Source of the DNA: an uncultured Lachnospiraceae bacterium
GTDB taxonomy: Bacteria > Bacillota > Clostridia > Lachnospirales > Lachnospiraceae
Assembly (NCBI GenBank): GCA_910579805.1
Contig: CAJTWM010000004.1
Coordinates: 62,001 to 126,000, forward strand
DNA: 64,000 nucleotides
Direction of reading: 5' to 3'
Shown here piece after piece: positions 45,635 through 54,014 of the stretch. Every line of letters begins with the position of its first letter. The stretch's first letter is position 1. A program made the translations under genes and the position numbers. The notes below the pieces were generated by a model that was given only the letters and a program-made list of their open reading frames with translations, searched no databases and was not told where the DNA came from.

Positions 45635-45669
45635 AAAGAGAACAGTGAGCAAAAGCTTGTTCTCTTTTT
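45635..45669 (+). terminator. Terminator of the gdpP-rplI-dnaB operon
   Basis: AAAGAGAACA (45635-45644) pairs with TGTTCTCTTT (45658-45667), with inner AGC/GCT pairing, then TTTTTG. Confidence 0.85.
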
Positions 45670-45709
45670 GTATTTATAAAAATAAATGTAAAAGAAAGGA
45701 AATGAGACT

Positions 45710-46423
45710 ATGGAGCAAACATATTATTTGATTTCGGACGCAGCAAAAAAAGTACAGGTAGAATCTCATGTATTACGTTATTGGGAAGAGGAACTTGGGC
45801 TGCCGATCAAAAGAAATGAACTTGGTCACCGCTTTTACACGGAAGAAGATATTAAGCGCTTTATCAGTATTAAGGGACTGAAAGAAAAAGGACTGCAGTT
45901 AAAAGCCATTAAGTTAGTCCTGCAGGATGACGAAAGCTTTGAGAAGGAAACGGAAGAGAAGGACGCGAATACGGAAAAGAAAGCGGTAGTGAGCACGCTG
46001 TCAAGGGAGGAGAAATCAGAAAAAGAAATGGGAGGGAAGAAAATCCTTTCCGTGATTACGAAAACAAGTCTGGAGCCGGAAAATAAGTCCGCCAGAATGC
46101 AGATGCTGTTAAGACAAATGATCATGGAAGCAATAAAAGACAGCAACGAAGAGCTGTGCGACAGCCTGAAAGAATCCCTTTTAAAGGAAATGGATTATCA
46201 GTTCCGGCTTCAGGAAGAAAGAGAAGAAGAGAGAGAAAGCACCCGGACTAAAAGAGAAGACGAACATTTCCAAAGAATCGACGAATTATTGAGAAGCAGG
46301 AGCAAGGAAAGGGGAAAACTTAGGAGTAAAGATAAGGATAAGAATAAAGAGAAAGAAAAAGCAAAAGCGAAGGAGGCAGATGCGGAAAACGGAAAGAAAA
46401 AAAGAAGACATTCCTTTTTTTGA
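45710..46423 (+). CDS. MerR-type DNA-binding protein with long charged tail
   Basis: A 237-residue protein. Residues 5-75 are a MerR HTH (YYLISDAAKKVQVESHVLRY, WEEELGLPIKRNELGHRFYT, EEDIKRF). The middle has a helical segment (MQMLLRQMIMEAIKDSNEEL) and the C-terminal 90 residues are a Glu/Arg/Lys coiled coil ending KKKRRHSFF. No ligand-binding cysteines. Relatives in Clostridia are of unknown target, some resembling RacA chromosome-anchoring proteins. The last codons coincide with a minus-strand terminator (46403-46432). Confidence 0.72.
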   Translation: MEQTYYLISDAAKKVQVESHVLRYWEEELGLPIKRNELGHRFYTEEDIKRFISIKGLKEKGLQLKAIKLVLQDDESFEKETEEKDANTEKKAVVSTLSREEKSEKEMGGKKILSVITKTSLEPENKSARMQMLLRQMIMEAIKDSNEELCDSLKESLLKEMDYQFRLQEEREEERESTRTKREDEHFQRIDELLRSRSKERGKLRSKDKDKNKEKEKAKAKEADAENGKKKRRHSFF

Positions 46424-46432
46424 ATGTCTTCT
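46403..46432 (-). terminator. Terminator of the ferredoxin gene, inside the end of the MerR gene
   Basis: AGAAGACATTC and GAATGTCTTCT form an 11-bp perfect stem with an 8-nt loop. Read on the minus strand, TTTTTTCTTTCC follows, a proper U tract. It overlaps the last seven codons of the opposite gene. A second, imperfect long hairpin (TGATAAGG/CCTTATCA, 46449-46504) lies between the two genes. Confidence 0.8.
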
Positions 46433-46514
46433 GAAGAGGCTGTTTATTTATGATAAGGGAGTAATGGCCGATTGCCTGCAATCAGTTGTTACTTTCCTTA
46501 TCAGAAAAGATTTA

Positions 46515-46685
46515 TTAAGCCTGCTCGATAGTGCCTACCGGACATACGCCTGCACAGGAACCGCAATCGATACATTTTTCAGCGTCGATCTCATATTTCC
46601 CGTCCCCCATGCTGATCGCGCCAACAGGACACTGTCCTTCACAAGAACCGCAAGATACACAAGCGTCACCAATACAATATGCCAT
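46515..46685 (-). CDS. 2[4Fe-4S] ferredoxin
   Basis: A 56-residue protein with two CxxCxxCxxxCP motifs: CVSCGSCEGQCPVGAI and CIDCGSCAGVCPVGTI, preceded by MAYCIGDA. It is a clostridial-type electron carrier with two low-potential clusters. GGAGG precedes ATG 46685. It lies downstream of pflA on the same strand with a 143-nt gap, and may supply electrons to the radical SAM activase, though that is inference. Confidence 0.95.
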   Translation of the reverse strand: MAYCIGDACVSCGSCEGQCPVGAISMGDGKYEIDAEKCIDCGSCAGVCPVGTIEQA

Positions 46686-46828
46686 ACTAATATCCTCCTT
46701 AATCTTCAAAAAAATAATTGATACAATTTTATCAATATCTACCGATATTGTAATATAAATCATCCATGAAAACAAGACAAAATTCAAAAAGAATTCGAAA
46801 AGTTCGTGAAAAATTATGGAAAAGCGGA

Positions 46829-47590
46829 TTAGGAGTTTTTCATTTCGCTCCGGCGTTTTTTGATACCGTCTAGGATCACTTGTTTTTTCTCGACTACTTT
46901 TTCTTTATCCATGGCCGGGATTCCTTTTAACTTATATTCGATACCGAGTTTTTCATATTTAGGCAGTCCCATGGTATGGTAGGGAAGTACATCCAAAGCC
47001 TTGATATTAGAAAACTGTCCGATAAAGTACCCCAGTTCAAATAAATATTTATCATCATCCGTAATCGTCGGAACGACGACATGACGAAGCCACACGTCCA
47101 CCTTTTTCTCGTCTAAGTATGCTAAAAATGCGAGAATACCATCGTTTGGCTGGGAGGTAAGTTCCTTGTGCTTTTCAGGATCGATGTGTTTGATATCCAG
47201 CATGACAAGATCGGTAAGCGTCATCAGATGGTCCAGCTTGGCCAGCCATTCGGGCGTACTTGTCTTTTTATAAGCGATACCTGAGGAATCAATACAGGTA
47301 TGGATATTTTTTTCTTTCGCAAGGGTAAACAGATCGATCAGAAAGTCCACCTGCATTAACGGTTCTCCACCTGTTACCGTGATTCCGCCGTCCTTATAAA
47401 AACTGATATTGCGCTCGTACTGCTCGATAATATAGGCAGGTTCCATTTCCGTGCCCCCGTTCATTTCCCATGTATCGGGATTGTGGCAATAAGCACAGCG
47501 CATCGGACAGCCTTGGACAAAGACTACAAAACGGACGCCGGGACCGTCTACGGTGCCAAAACTTTCAAGAGAATGAATTCTACCTTTCAT
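46829..47590 (-). CDS. pflA: Pyruvate formate-lyase activating enzyme
   Basis: A 253-residue radical SAM enzyme: GRIHSLESFGTVDGPGVRFV, then VQGCPMRCAYCHNPDTW with CxxxCxxC, GGITVTGGEPLMQVDF (GGE, SAM binding), MLDIKHIDPEKHKEL and LPYHTMGLPKYEKLGIEY. These match PflA, which installs the glycyl radical on pyruvate formate-lyase. Its target here would be the separate radical-domain protein at 55129, about 8 kb away and not in the same operon. Confidence 0.95.
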   Translation of the reverse strand: MKGRIHSLESFGTVDGPGVRFVVFVQGCPMRCAYCHNPDTWEMNGGTEMEPAYIIEQYERNISFYKDGGITVTGGEPLMQVDFLIDLFTLAKEKNIHTCIDSSGIAYKKTSTPEWLAKLDHLMTLTDLVMLDIKHIDPEKHKELTSQPNDGILAFLAYLDEKKVDVWLRHVVVPTITDDDKYLFELGYFIGQFSNIKALDVLPYHTMGLPKYEKLGIEYKLKGIPAMDKEKVVEKKQVILDGIKKRRSEMKNS

Positions 47591-47990
47591 TTATGCTTTA
47601 CCTCATTTCTGCGTAAAATACGCCAATTTTTCATATAAATCTGAATCCATACTAAGTAAATAGTATATCAGTTATTAGTATACTATTAATGCGTAGAAAA
47701 AACCAGCATAGGGTAAAAAATTAAAAAAGATTCCTACAGGAAATGCCAAATAAATGCCAATAACTCTTTTGAAAAATGAAAGAGGGATTGATAACCGCGA
47801 AAATTCTGTTAAAATAATAGAATGTGTATAAAAAGTGTATTGGATTTGGCAGCGTTTGATTTGTCAATAGACGCATAGTCTGGGAACATGAATTTGTGAA
47901 AAATTTTACGAATGAAAAGAATGTGTTCCGGGAAGGGGATATGGTAAGAAAGTGGGAAAGATCATTCAGGCAAGAGAAGAGGATAGGGGA
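47591..47990. other. 400-nt intergenic region between divergent pflA and a membrane protein gene
   Basis: It contains TAGTATA/TATACTA, a 7-bp-arm inverted repeat at 47661-47685 in front of pflA, and a short dyad TTCCTACAGGAA near 47731. A possible + strand promoter is TTGATA (47788-47793), 16-nt spacer, TAAAAT (47810-47815). I found no small gene here. Confidence 0.4.
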
Positions 47991-48527
47991 ATGAAGGGGA
48001 CGGCGGCTTCGATACTGTTCGTATTCAGTCTTATTACGGGTGTGGTCGGGATACCGATAGGGGCGATTTTGAGCGCAGTGATGCAGGGCGTTTTAAAGAA
48101 CAGCTCTGTTCCGGTCATGTACGGTTTCTTTTTAGGGCCGGTTTTTATAGCTATGGCCATCGGATTTTTTATTATGAAAAAAGAATTTGATGTAAAGGAT
48201 CATACGAAATGCAGTGAATGTAAAGAGAAAATGGATCCTATGACGGAAAAAGATCTGCTTTTTAAGATTCCGGCAAGGGAAGAACAGAAATATGACGACG
48301 CCCTGCACTATCTTGCGGAAAATATGGAACGGATCGGGAAAATGCGTGACATGGAGAAATATCAAAGAGGATGTTATGTCTGTGTATATCAGTGCCGGCA
48401 TTGCTCCAAACGGCTGGTCAGGATCAAAGACTTTCTGCCTTTACGGGGAACTTGTCTGGATAAAGGGACGTATTATTTTGACTATGCGGAATTTACCAAC
48501 GTCAGGGGAAAAGAAGATCTTTTTTAA
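47991..48527 (+). CDS. Hypothetical membrane protein with cysteine-rich tail
   Basis: A 178-residue protein. Two TM helices: residues 4-28 (ILFVFSLITGVVGIPIGAIL) and about 40-60. The cytosolic part has CSECKEKMD and later GCYVCVYQCRHCSKR, giving paired cysteines that could form a zinc ribbon. No known family recognised. ATG 47991 has GAGG 8 nt upstream; a GTG at 47952 is an alternative. It is followed by two other unknown genes on the same strand. Confidence 0.6.
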   Translation: MKGTAASILFVFSLITGVVGIPIGAILSAVMQGVLKNSSVPVMYGFFLGPVFIAMAIGFFIMKKEFDVKDHTKCSECKEKMDPMTEKDLLFKIPAREEQKYDDALHYLAENMERIGKMRDMEKYQRGCYVCVYQCRHCSKRLVRIKDFLPLRGTCLDKGTYYFDYAEFTNVRGKEDLF

Positions 48528-48615
48528 TATGTAAGAATTGAAATATTGAAGAAAATCTGAGGTATCGGATCTATATATAAAAATATGGTAAAGCGAAAGG
48601 AAACGGGGAGGAAGT

Positions 48616-49500
48616 ATGAGGCAGATCGGGATAGAGTTTGTAGTTGCTTTTCTGGCGGCGTTTGGCATCGGCGCTTTTGTTAATTTCGGCGCGGGGAAAG
48701 TGATTGATGTATTAGAGGAAAAATCAAAAGAAATAGTATATTCCGACCACGAGGTCGGGGCGGCGGCAGGAGAGGGGACGCCGGTGGTAACCAGTATTTC
48801 CGAAATGATGGAAGAGGATCGATTTACGTTTCATGTAAAGGACGCCGGCTGGATGAATTCGATATATTATGACGGAACGGTATATTATATCTATACGATG
48901 GAATCCGGGGAAAAAGTGTTGGTAGACGAATACTTTTACAATAGTTATTATGATCATGACGAGCAGGAAACGGAGAGAATCAACGATAATTTTACGTTTG
49001 TTAAGAGATCGGAAAGCTATGAAGTTCTTCCGGTGGGGAGAGTGGTGAAAGGGGAACTGGACGAAGAACTGATAAGGAAACTGGAGGAAGAAGGCTATCA
49101 GTTGAGCGACACTTCGTTTTATGTGGATATGCGCGGAGATTTTAAAGATTTTTCGAGGGAGGAATATGAAGGAATGGCAGAGGGCATCAGCTTTTTGATA
49201 GGGATCATTGTATTCTTCCTGATTCGTTATGTGATGATTGCCAGCGGAGTTTTCCCATCCATCATTCCGCTGCGTTTTTTGCCTACATGGAGGAAATATG
49301 TGGTATACTACGGCGTCATTTATTATGGAGACAGTATTAAGAGAATCCATTCCATGCGTAAGGAAGGGAGAATGGAAGAGGCCGCATATGAATTTTCCAG
49401 ACTTGCCGGGATCGATGAAGAGGAAGCGGCGGAAGCAATGGGATATTGGAATGAGATACAAGAAGAAGGTATTTTACATATAAAGAAAGAAGAATGGTAA
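48616..49500 (+). CDS. Hypothetical two-TM protein
   Basis: A 294-residue protein: TM at residues 6-26 (FVVAFLAAFGIGAFVNFGAG), an external, acidic, tyrosine-rich domain (residues 45-190, with NSIYYDGTVYYIYTMESGEK), a second TM at about 193-213, and a cytosolic helical tail. No domain recognised. The spacing of 88 nt from the preceding gene and 37 nt to the next suggests a shared transcript. SD GGGGAGG. Confidence 0.6.
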   Translation: MRQIGIEFVVAFLAAFGIGAFVNFGAGKVIDVLEEKSKEIVYSDHEVGAAAGEGTPVVTSISEMMEEDRFTFHVKDAGWMNSIYYDGTVYYIYTMESGEKVLVDEYFYNSYYDHDEQETERINDNFTFVKRSESYEVLPVGRVVKGELDEELIRKLEEEGYQLSDTSFYVDMRGDFKDFSREEYEGMAEGISFLIGIIVFFLIRYVMIASGVFPSIIPLRFLPTWRKYVVYYGVIYYGDSIKRIHSMRKEGRMEEAAYEFSRLAGIDEEEAAEAMGYWNEIQEEGILHIKKEEW

Positions 49501-49537
49501 ACGCGGGCAGATGGGGGTTAGGTGGAAGGAGACGGAT

Positions 49538-50602
49538 ATGGGATATTTAATAGGATACATAGGGGAGTTTGACAGTCTGCCGGAACCGGCGCTTTCCGTT
49601 TATGAGCATGATTTGGATAAGTTGGGAAAAATGGCAGAAGAGGGCATGAACTTTAGCGACGCGCTAACATTGGGCCAATGGACAAAGCTGACCCCATTAG
49701 AAATTGCAGTGTATCATGACGATGTGGAAATGGTTAAATGGCTGACTGCACACGGAGCCAATATTATTCCTGTGATCAAGGCAGTTTTAGATGCCGCGGT
49801 GAGATGCTGTGGAAGGGAAATGATAGAGTATTTTATGGATCGGATACAGAGACTGGGAGCAGCGAGAAAGAATGAACTGTTTTCACAGATACAATACGGA
49901 AAACGATTTGAAAATATTGACATTTTAGAGGAATACGGGATTACGGCCGCAGAATATGGCGGAGAGGCGTTTCGGAGCGCGGCAGCGAAAAATGAGACAG
50001 ATCTGGTACATATGTATATCGAAAGGGGCGTAGATATTAATTATCATGAACCCAATATGGTCTTTCCCTATGCCTCTACCCCGGTTACCGAAGCGGCTAG
50101 AAAGGATAATATGGAGCTTGTAGAATATCTTGTGGAACATGGGGCAGATATTACTATTGAAGATAAAAACGGGGATCGCCCCTATACTTGCGCAGTGAAA
50201 AACAAAAATAAAAAAATGATAGAATTTCTTACCGCATTAGAGCCTAAAGAGTGGCATGACGAACAGGAAAAGAAAGCGATGTTAAAGCCTTACCGTCTGC
50301 CGGAAGAAATGGAAGAATATTTAAAGACAGGGGAGCGGCGCATTGAATTTTCGGAGAGCGGATTTATAAAGGCGCTGGAGTTCTACTCCTATATGGATCT
50401 GCAGGAAATAAAATGGCAGAGAAAAAAATATCTTTCGATTGCCGCATCCATAGAAGATTATAGTGATCTGGCGCTTGTATGGAACGCGAAAGCAGGAAAG
50501 CTTTCGGTGATCGATCTGGAACATGATACAATCGTTGAATTATGCGGCTGGAAAGAATTTATAAAAGCGCCCGGAGAGCAGTTGAACAGGATTTTCACAT
50601 AG
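49538..50602 (+). CDS. Ankyrin-repeat protein
   Basis: A 354-residue soluble protein with several ankyrin repeats: LTPLEIAVYHDDVEMVKWLT AHGAN (near residue 57), FRSAAAKNETDLVHMYIERG VDIN (near 145), STPVTEAARKDNMELVEYLV EHGADI (near 175). The last 60 residues (LALVWNAKAGKLSVIDLEHD, ELCGWKEFIK) resemble the tail of SMI1/SUKH-type proteins, which are often immunity proteins; this is a weak similarity. AAGGAG lies 6 nt before ATG 49538. Partner unknown. Confidence 0.75.
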   Translation: MGYLIGYIGEFDSLPEPALSVYEHDLDKLGKMAEEGMNFSDALTLGQWTKLTPLEIAVYHDDVEMVKWLTAHGANIIPVIKAVLDAAVRCCGREMIEYFMDRIQRLGAARKNELFSQIQYGKRFENIDILEEYGITAAEYGGEAFRSAAAKNETDLVHMYIERGVDINYHEPNMVFPYASTPVTEAARKDNMELVEYLVEHGADITIEDKNGDRPYTCAVKNKNKKMIEFLTALEPKEWHDEQEKKAMLKPYRLPEEMEEYLKTGERRIEFSESGFIKALEFYSYMDLQEIKWQRKKYLSIAASIEDYSDLALVWNAKAGKLSVIDLEHDTIVELCGWKEFIKAPGEQLNRIFT

Positions 50603-50608
50603 ATGGAT

Positions 50609-50647
50609 AAATTTACTCACAAAATAAGTTTTGTGGGTAAATTTTTT
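50609..50647 (+). terminator. Terminator after the ankyrin gene
   Basis: A 16-bp stem (50609-50624 with 50629-50644, one wobble), loop TAAG, then TTT. Confidence 0.88.
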
Positions 50648-50774
50648 ATGCGCAGATCCATGCAGAGGAAATATTGATTTTGGATTGGCCATACTGCAGC
50701 GAAGTATATAAAATGGTATGCAATTACCAAGAAGTGGTTTATAATAACAATAATAAGAGAAACGGGGATGGGCC

Positions 50775-51002
50775 ATGAAAACGAAGCCGCTGCCGGTCGG
50801 TGCAGACGGTTTTGAAATGTTAATAACGAGAGGATATTACTTATGATGAAGTATACGAAACAACGGATCATCTACGGAATATAAAGTGGCGAAAAATATC
50901 CGTGAGCCGGAGGTGAAAGCAAAAGAGGCGATTGGACAGATCAAAGACAGAAATTATATGAAAGAATGGAACGATAACGGATATGAAATTGTTCATAAGT
51001 AG
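50775..51002 (+). pseudogene. Internally deleted AAA-ATPase-like / PD-(D/E)XK gene remnant
   Basis: The frame from ATG 50775 reads MKTKPLPVGADGFEMLITRG YYL, then two TGA stops (50844-50849). The same frame continues with TEYKVAKNIREPEVKAKEAI, GQIKDRNYMKEWNDNGYEIV, HK and a TAG at 51000. The first piece matches the start of the common 'KKPLPVGVDDFEKLI' AAA-ATPase-like proteins, the second the end of their PDDEXK_9 domain, with 450 or so residues missing between. The remaining 490-nt gap (50603-51093) holds only this and a terminator. Confidence 0.65.
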
Positions 51003-51093
51003 GGAATCGCTTTTGGGGGAAGGACTGTCAGGTCTTGTATGAGGGTTAGTGAGTGGGTTTTGTGATTGGTATTGTGAAAGGAGCAGGTAAGAT

Positions 51094-52083
51094 ATGGGGT
51101 ATCAGGCAAAAAAGGAACGATATGACAATATGGTATATAACAGGACGGGGAGGAGCGGATTAAAACTTCCGCTGTTGTCTCTAGGGCTATGGCACAATTT
51201 CGGCTCCAACGGGGACTATGAAAATATGAAAGAAATGTGCTTTACGGCGTTTGACCAAGGGATTACCCATTTCGATCTGGCCAATAACTATGGGCCTGAG
51301 CCGGGAAGCGCGGAAAGAAATTTCGGCAGGATATTAAAAGAGGAAATGCACGCATACCGAGACGAGATCATCGTCAGCACAAAGGCCGGATACGATATGT
51401 GGGAGGGCCCCTATGGCAATTTTGGGAGCCGGAAATATCTTTTGGCAAGTCTGGATCAAAGCCTGAAACGGATGGGGCTGGAATATGTGGATATCTTTTA
51501 TCATCACAGGATGGATCCGGAAACGCCTTTGGAAGAAACGATGGGAGCGCTGGACAGCGCAGTGAAGAGCGGAAAGGCCCTTTATGTAGGGCTTTCAAAC
51601 TATGACGGGGAAACTCTGAAAAAAGCAACTGTTATTTTAATGGAACTGAAATGTCCTTTTATTATTAATCAAAATTGTTATTCTATTTTTAATAGGACTA
51701 TTGAGCATAACGGGCTGAAAAAAGCGGCGGCAGAGGAAGGGAAAGGCGTGATTGCATTTAGCCCTTTGGCACAGGGACTGCTGACAGACCGTTATCTGGA
51801 CGGGATTCCGGCAGACAGCCGTATTTGCACGGACGGGCGGTTTCTTCATAAAGAGCAGGTAGAGGAAAAGCTTGCGCAGATCAGGGCTTTAAATGAAATT
51901 GCGCGGCAAAGAGGTCAGAGCCTTGCTCAAATGGCGCTTAGCTGGGTTCTCAAAGATAATGAAATAACAAGCGTTCTCATTGGAGCGTCTAAGCCATCGC
52001 AGATTTTGGACAATTGTGGAATAATAAATAACACATATTTTTCGGAAGAAGAATTAAAGAAAATTGATGAAATTGTTTTATAA
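51094..52083 (+). CDS. Aldo/keto reductase (YghZ-like)
   Basis: A 329-residue TIM-barrel reductase: GLKLPLLSLGLWHNFGSNGD, THFDLANNYGPEPGSAERNF with catalytic Asp and Tyr, STKAGYDMWEGPYGNFGSRK, YVDIFYHHRMDPETPLEETM, GLSNYDGE, FSPLAQGLLTDRYLDG and SVLIGASKPSQI. It resembles E. coli YghZ (GpR), which reduces glyceraldehyde 3-phosphate and methylglyoxal with NADPH. SD AAAGGAG. It is 26 nt upstream of lacL and may be part of its operon. Confidence 0.9.
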   Translation: MGYQAKKERYDNMVYNRTGRSGLKLPLLSLGLWHNFGSNGDYENMKEMCFTAFDQGITHFDLANNYGPEPGSAERNFGRILKEEMHAYRDEIIVSTKAGYDMWEGPYGNFGSRKYLLASLDQSLKRMGLEYVDIFYHHRMDPETPLEETMGALDSAVKSGKALYVGLSNYDGETLKKATVILMELKCPFIINQNCYSIFNRTIEHNGLKKAAAEEGKGVIAFSPLAQGLLTDRYLDGIPADSRICTDGRFLHKEQVEEKLAQIRALNEIARQRGQSLAQMALSWVLKDNEITSVLIGASKPSQILDNCGIINNTYFSEEELKKIDEIVL

Positions 52084-52109
52084 ATCAATATAAGAATGGA
52101 GGGTATCAA

Positions 52110-54014
52110 ATGAACGCAGATTTAAAATGGCTGGATCAGCCGGAGGTCTTTCGGGTAAATCAACTTCCGGCCCATAGCGACCATTGCTTCTTTGAGAGCA
52201 GAGAGGCGTATGAGACGGGTGAAAGCGGACTTTTGCAGTCTTTAAACGGAGAATGGGAATTTTGTTATTCCGTCAATGCAAAAAGCAGGCCGTCGGAATT
52301 TTATAAGGAAGATTTTGACAGAAGTTCCTTTGACCGGATTCGGGTACCGGGACATATCGAATTAGCGGGTTACGATAAGATTCACTATATCAATACGATG
52401 TATCCGTGGGAAGGACATTTCTACAGAAGACCGGCGTATACGGCGAAAGGATGGGACGGTACGGAAGGGAGCTTCAGTGAGGCTGACTATAATCCTGTAG
52501 GGTCCTATGTATGCAGGTTCGATTTGAATGAGGGCCTTCGCGGGAAAAGAGTCTGCATCCGGTTAGAAGGTGTGGAACAGGCGATGTATCTGTGGCTGAA
52601 CGGCAGTTTCGTAGGATATGCGGAGGACAGCTTTACGCCGTCAGAATTTGATCTGACACCGTATATAAGGGAGAAGGACAATCTTTTAGCAATCGAAGTG
52701 CATAAAAGAAGTACGGCGGCATTCTTGGAAGATCAGGATTTCTTTCGTTTCTTCGGTATTTTCAGGGATGTGACGCTTTATGCAAAACCGGCGGTACACA
52801 TGGAGGACGTCTGGGTAAAACCTGCACTTTTAGAGGATAACCGGACTGGCCGGCTTTCGGTGGAGATGAAGCTGTCGGAAGAAGAGGGGGAAGCCGTTTC
52901 CTTTGAAGGAATATCCGTTGATTTTACACTGTGTGATAAAGACGGAAAACAATGTATGCAGGGAACCCTTCCGGCAGAAGAGAATATGATTCTTCCGGCG
53001 CAGACACTTGAAAATGTGACGGTCTGGGATAATAAAGAACCTTATTTATATACGCTTACAATAACCTTGACAGACAAGAACAAAAATGTAATTGAGATTT
53101 CGCCGTTACGGATCGGTTTCCGCAGAATAGAGATCAAAGACAAGATCATGCTCTTAAATGGCAGGCGGTTAGTCATCAACGGCGTTAACCGTCATGAGTG
53201 GAGTGCGGATGGCGGCAGATGCATCACAAAAAAGGATATGGACTTTGATATCAGGCTGTTTAAAGAAAACAATATCAATGCAGTGAGGACTTGCCATTAT
53301 CCGGATCAGATTGCATGGTATTATTTATGCGATGAGAACGGCATTTATGTCATGTCGGAGACGAATCTGGAATCCCATGGGTCATGGCAGAAAGGCGGAG
53401 GTATAGAGCCTTTCTGGAACGTACCGGGCAGTTTCCCCGAATGGAAGGAAGTCGTTTTGGACAGGGCGAGAACTAATTTTGAGACTTTTAAGAATCATCC
53501 GTCCATATTATTCTGGTCTTTGGGAAACGAATCTTATGCAGGCGAAAATATTGCGGAAATGAACGATTATTTTAAAGAAAAGGACGAAAGCAGGCTGGTG
53601 CATTATGAAGGCGTTGTTCATAACCGTGCCTACGAAGACCGGATTTCCGATATGGAGAGCCGGATGTACGCCAGACCGGAGGAGATTGCAGAATACCTTT
53701 CGGACGATCCGAAAAAACCGTTTATATTATGTGAATATATGCATGATATGGGAAATTCTTTAGGAGGGATGAAATCTTATATAGATTTACTGGAACGGTT
53801 TGAAAGGTATCAGGGCGGATTCATATGGGACTATATCGATCAGGCGCTCTGGATGACGGACGAGGTGACGGGAGAGCGGGTGCTGCGCTATGGAGGGGAC
53901 TTTGACGACCGTCCGGCGGACTATGAATTTTCAGGAAACGGTATTATTTTTGCAGACAGAACGGAAAAACCGGCATTGCAGGAGGTGAAATATTATTATG
54001 GCTTGTACAGATAA
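52110..54014 (+). CDS. lacL: Beta-galactosidase large subunit (GH2, LacL type)
   Basis: A 634-residue GH2 enzyme: N-terminal sugar-binding domain (FRVNQLPAHSD, NGEWEF), immunoglobulin-like domain (RIGFRRIEIKDKIMLLNGRR), TIM barrel with INGVNRHEW, RTCHYPDQIAWYYLCDENGI, FWSLGNESYAGENI (acid/base Glu) and PFILCEYMHDMGNSLGGMKS (nucleophile Glu), GGFIWDYIDQAL, and WQFNRYGGDFDDRP-like LRYGGDFDDRP. It ends where LacL of lactobacilli ends, before the C-terminal domain, and that domain is encoded by the next gene. Cleaves lactose. Confidence 0.92.
   Translation: MNADLKWLDQPEVFRVNQLPAHSDHCFFESREAYETGESGLLQSLNGEWEFCYSVNAKSRPSEFYKEDFDRSSFDRIRVPGHIELAGYDKIHYINTMYPWEGHFYRRPAYTAKGWDGTEGSFSEADYNPVGSYVCRFDLNEGLRGKRVCIRLEGVEQAMYLWLNGSFVGYAEDSFTPSEFDLTPYIREKDNLLAIEVHKRSTAAFLEDQDFFRFFGIFRDVTLYAKPAVHMEDVWVKPALLEDNRTGRLSVEMKLSEEEGEAVSFEGISVDFTLCDKDGKQCMQGTLPAEENMILPAQTLENVTVWDNKEPYLYTLTITLTDKNKNVIEISPLRIGFRRIEIKDKIMLLNGRRLVINGVNRHEWSADGGRCITKKDMDFDIRLFKENNINAVRTCHYPDQIAWYYLCDENGIYVMSETNLESHGSWQKGGGIEPFWNVPGSFPEWKEVVLDRARTNFETFKNHPSILFWSLGNESYAGENIAEMNDYFKEKDESRLVHYEGVVHNRAYEDRISDMESRMYARPEEIAEYLSDDPKKPFILCEYMHDMGNSLGGMKSYIDLLERFERYQGGFIWDYIDQALWMTDEVTGERVLRYGGDFDDRPADYEFSGNGIIFADRTEKPALQEVKYYYGLYR

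Noticed and set aside
48724..49461. A 245-codon minus-strand ORF opposite the two-TM protein
   Set aside because: The + strand frame has a good SD and TM topology; the antisense product is His/Phe/Ile-rich as expected of a shadow.
53998..54014. Possible frameshift splitting a single-chain lacZ
   Set aside because: The second ORF has its own strong SD and ATG, and the break matches the natural LacL/LacM boundary.
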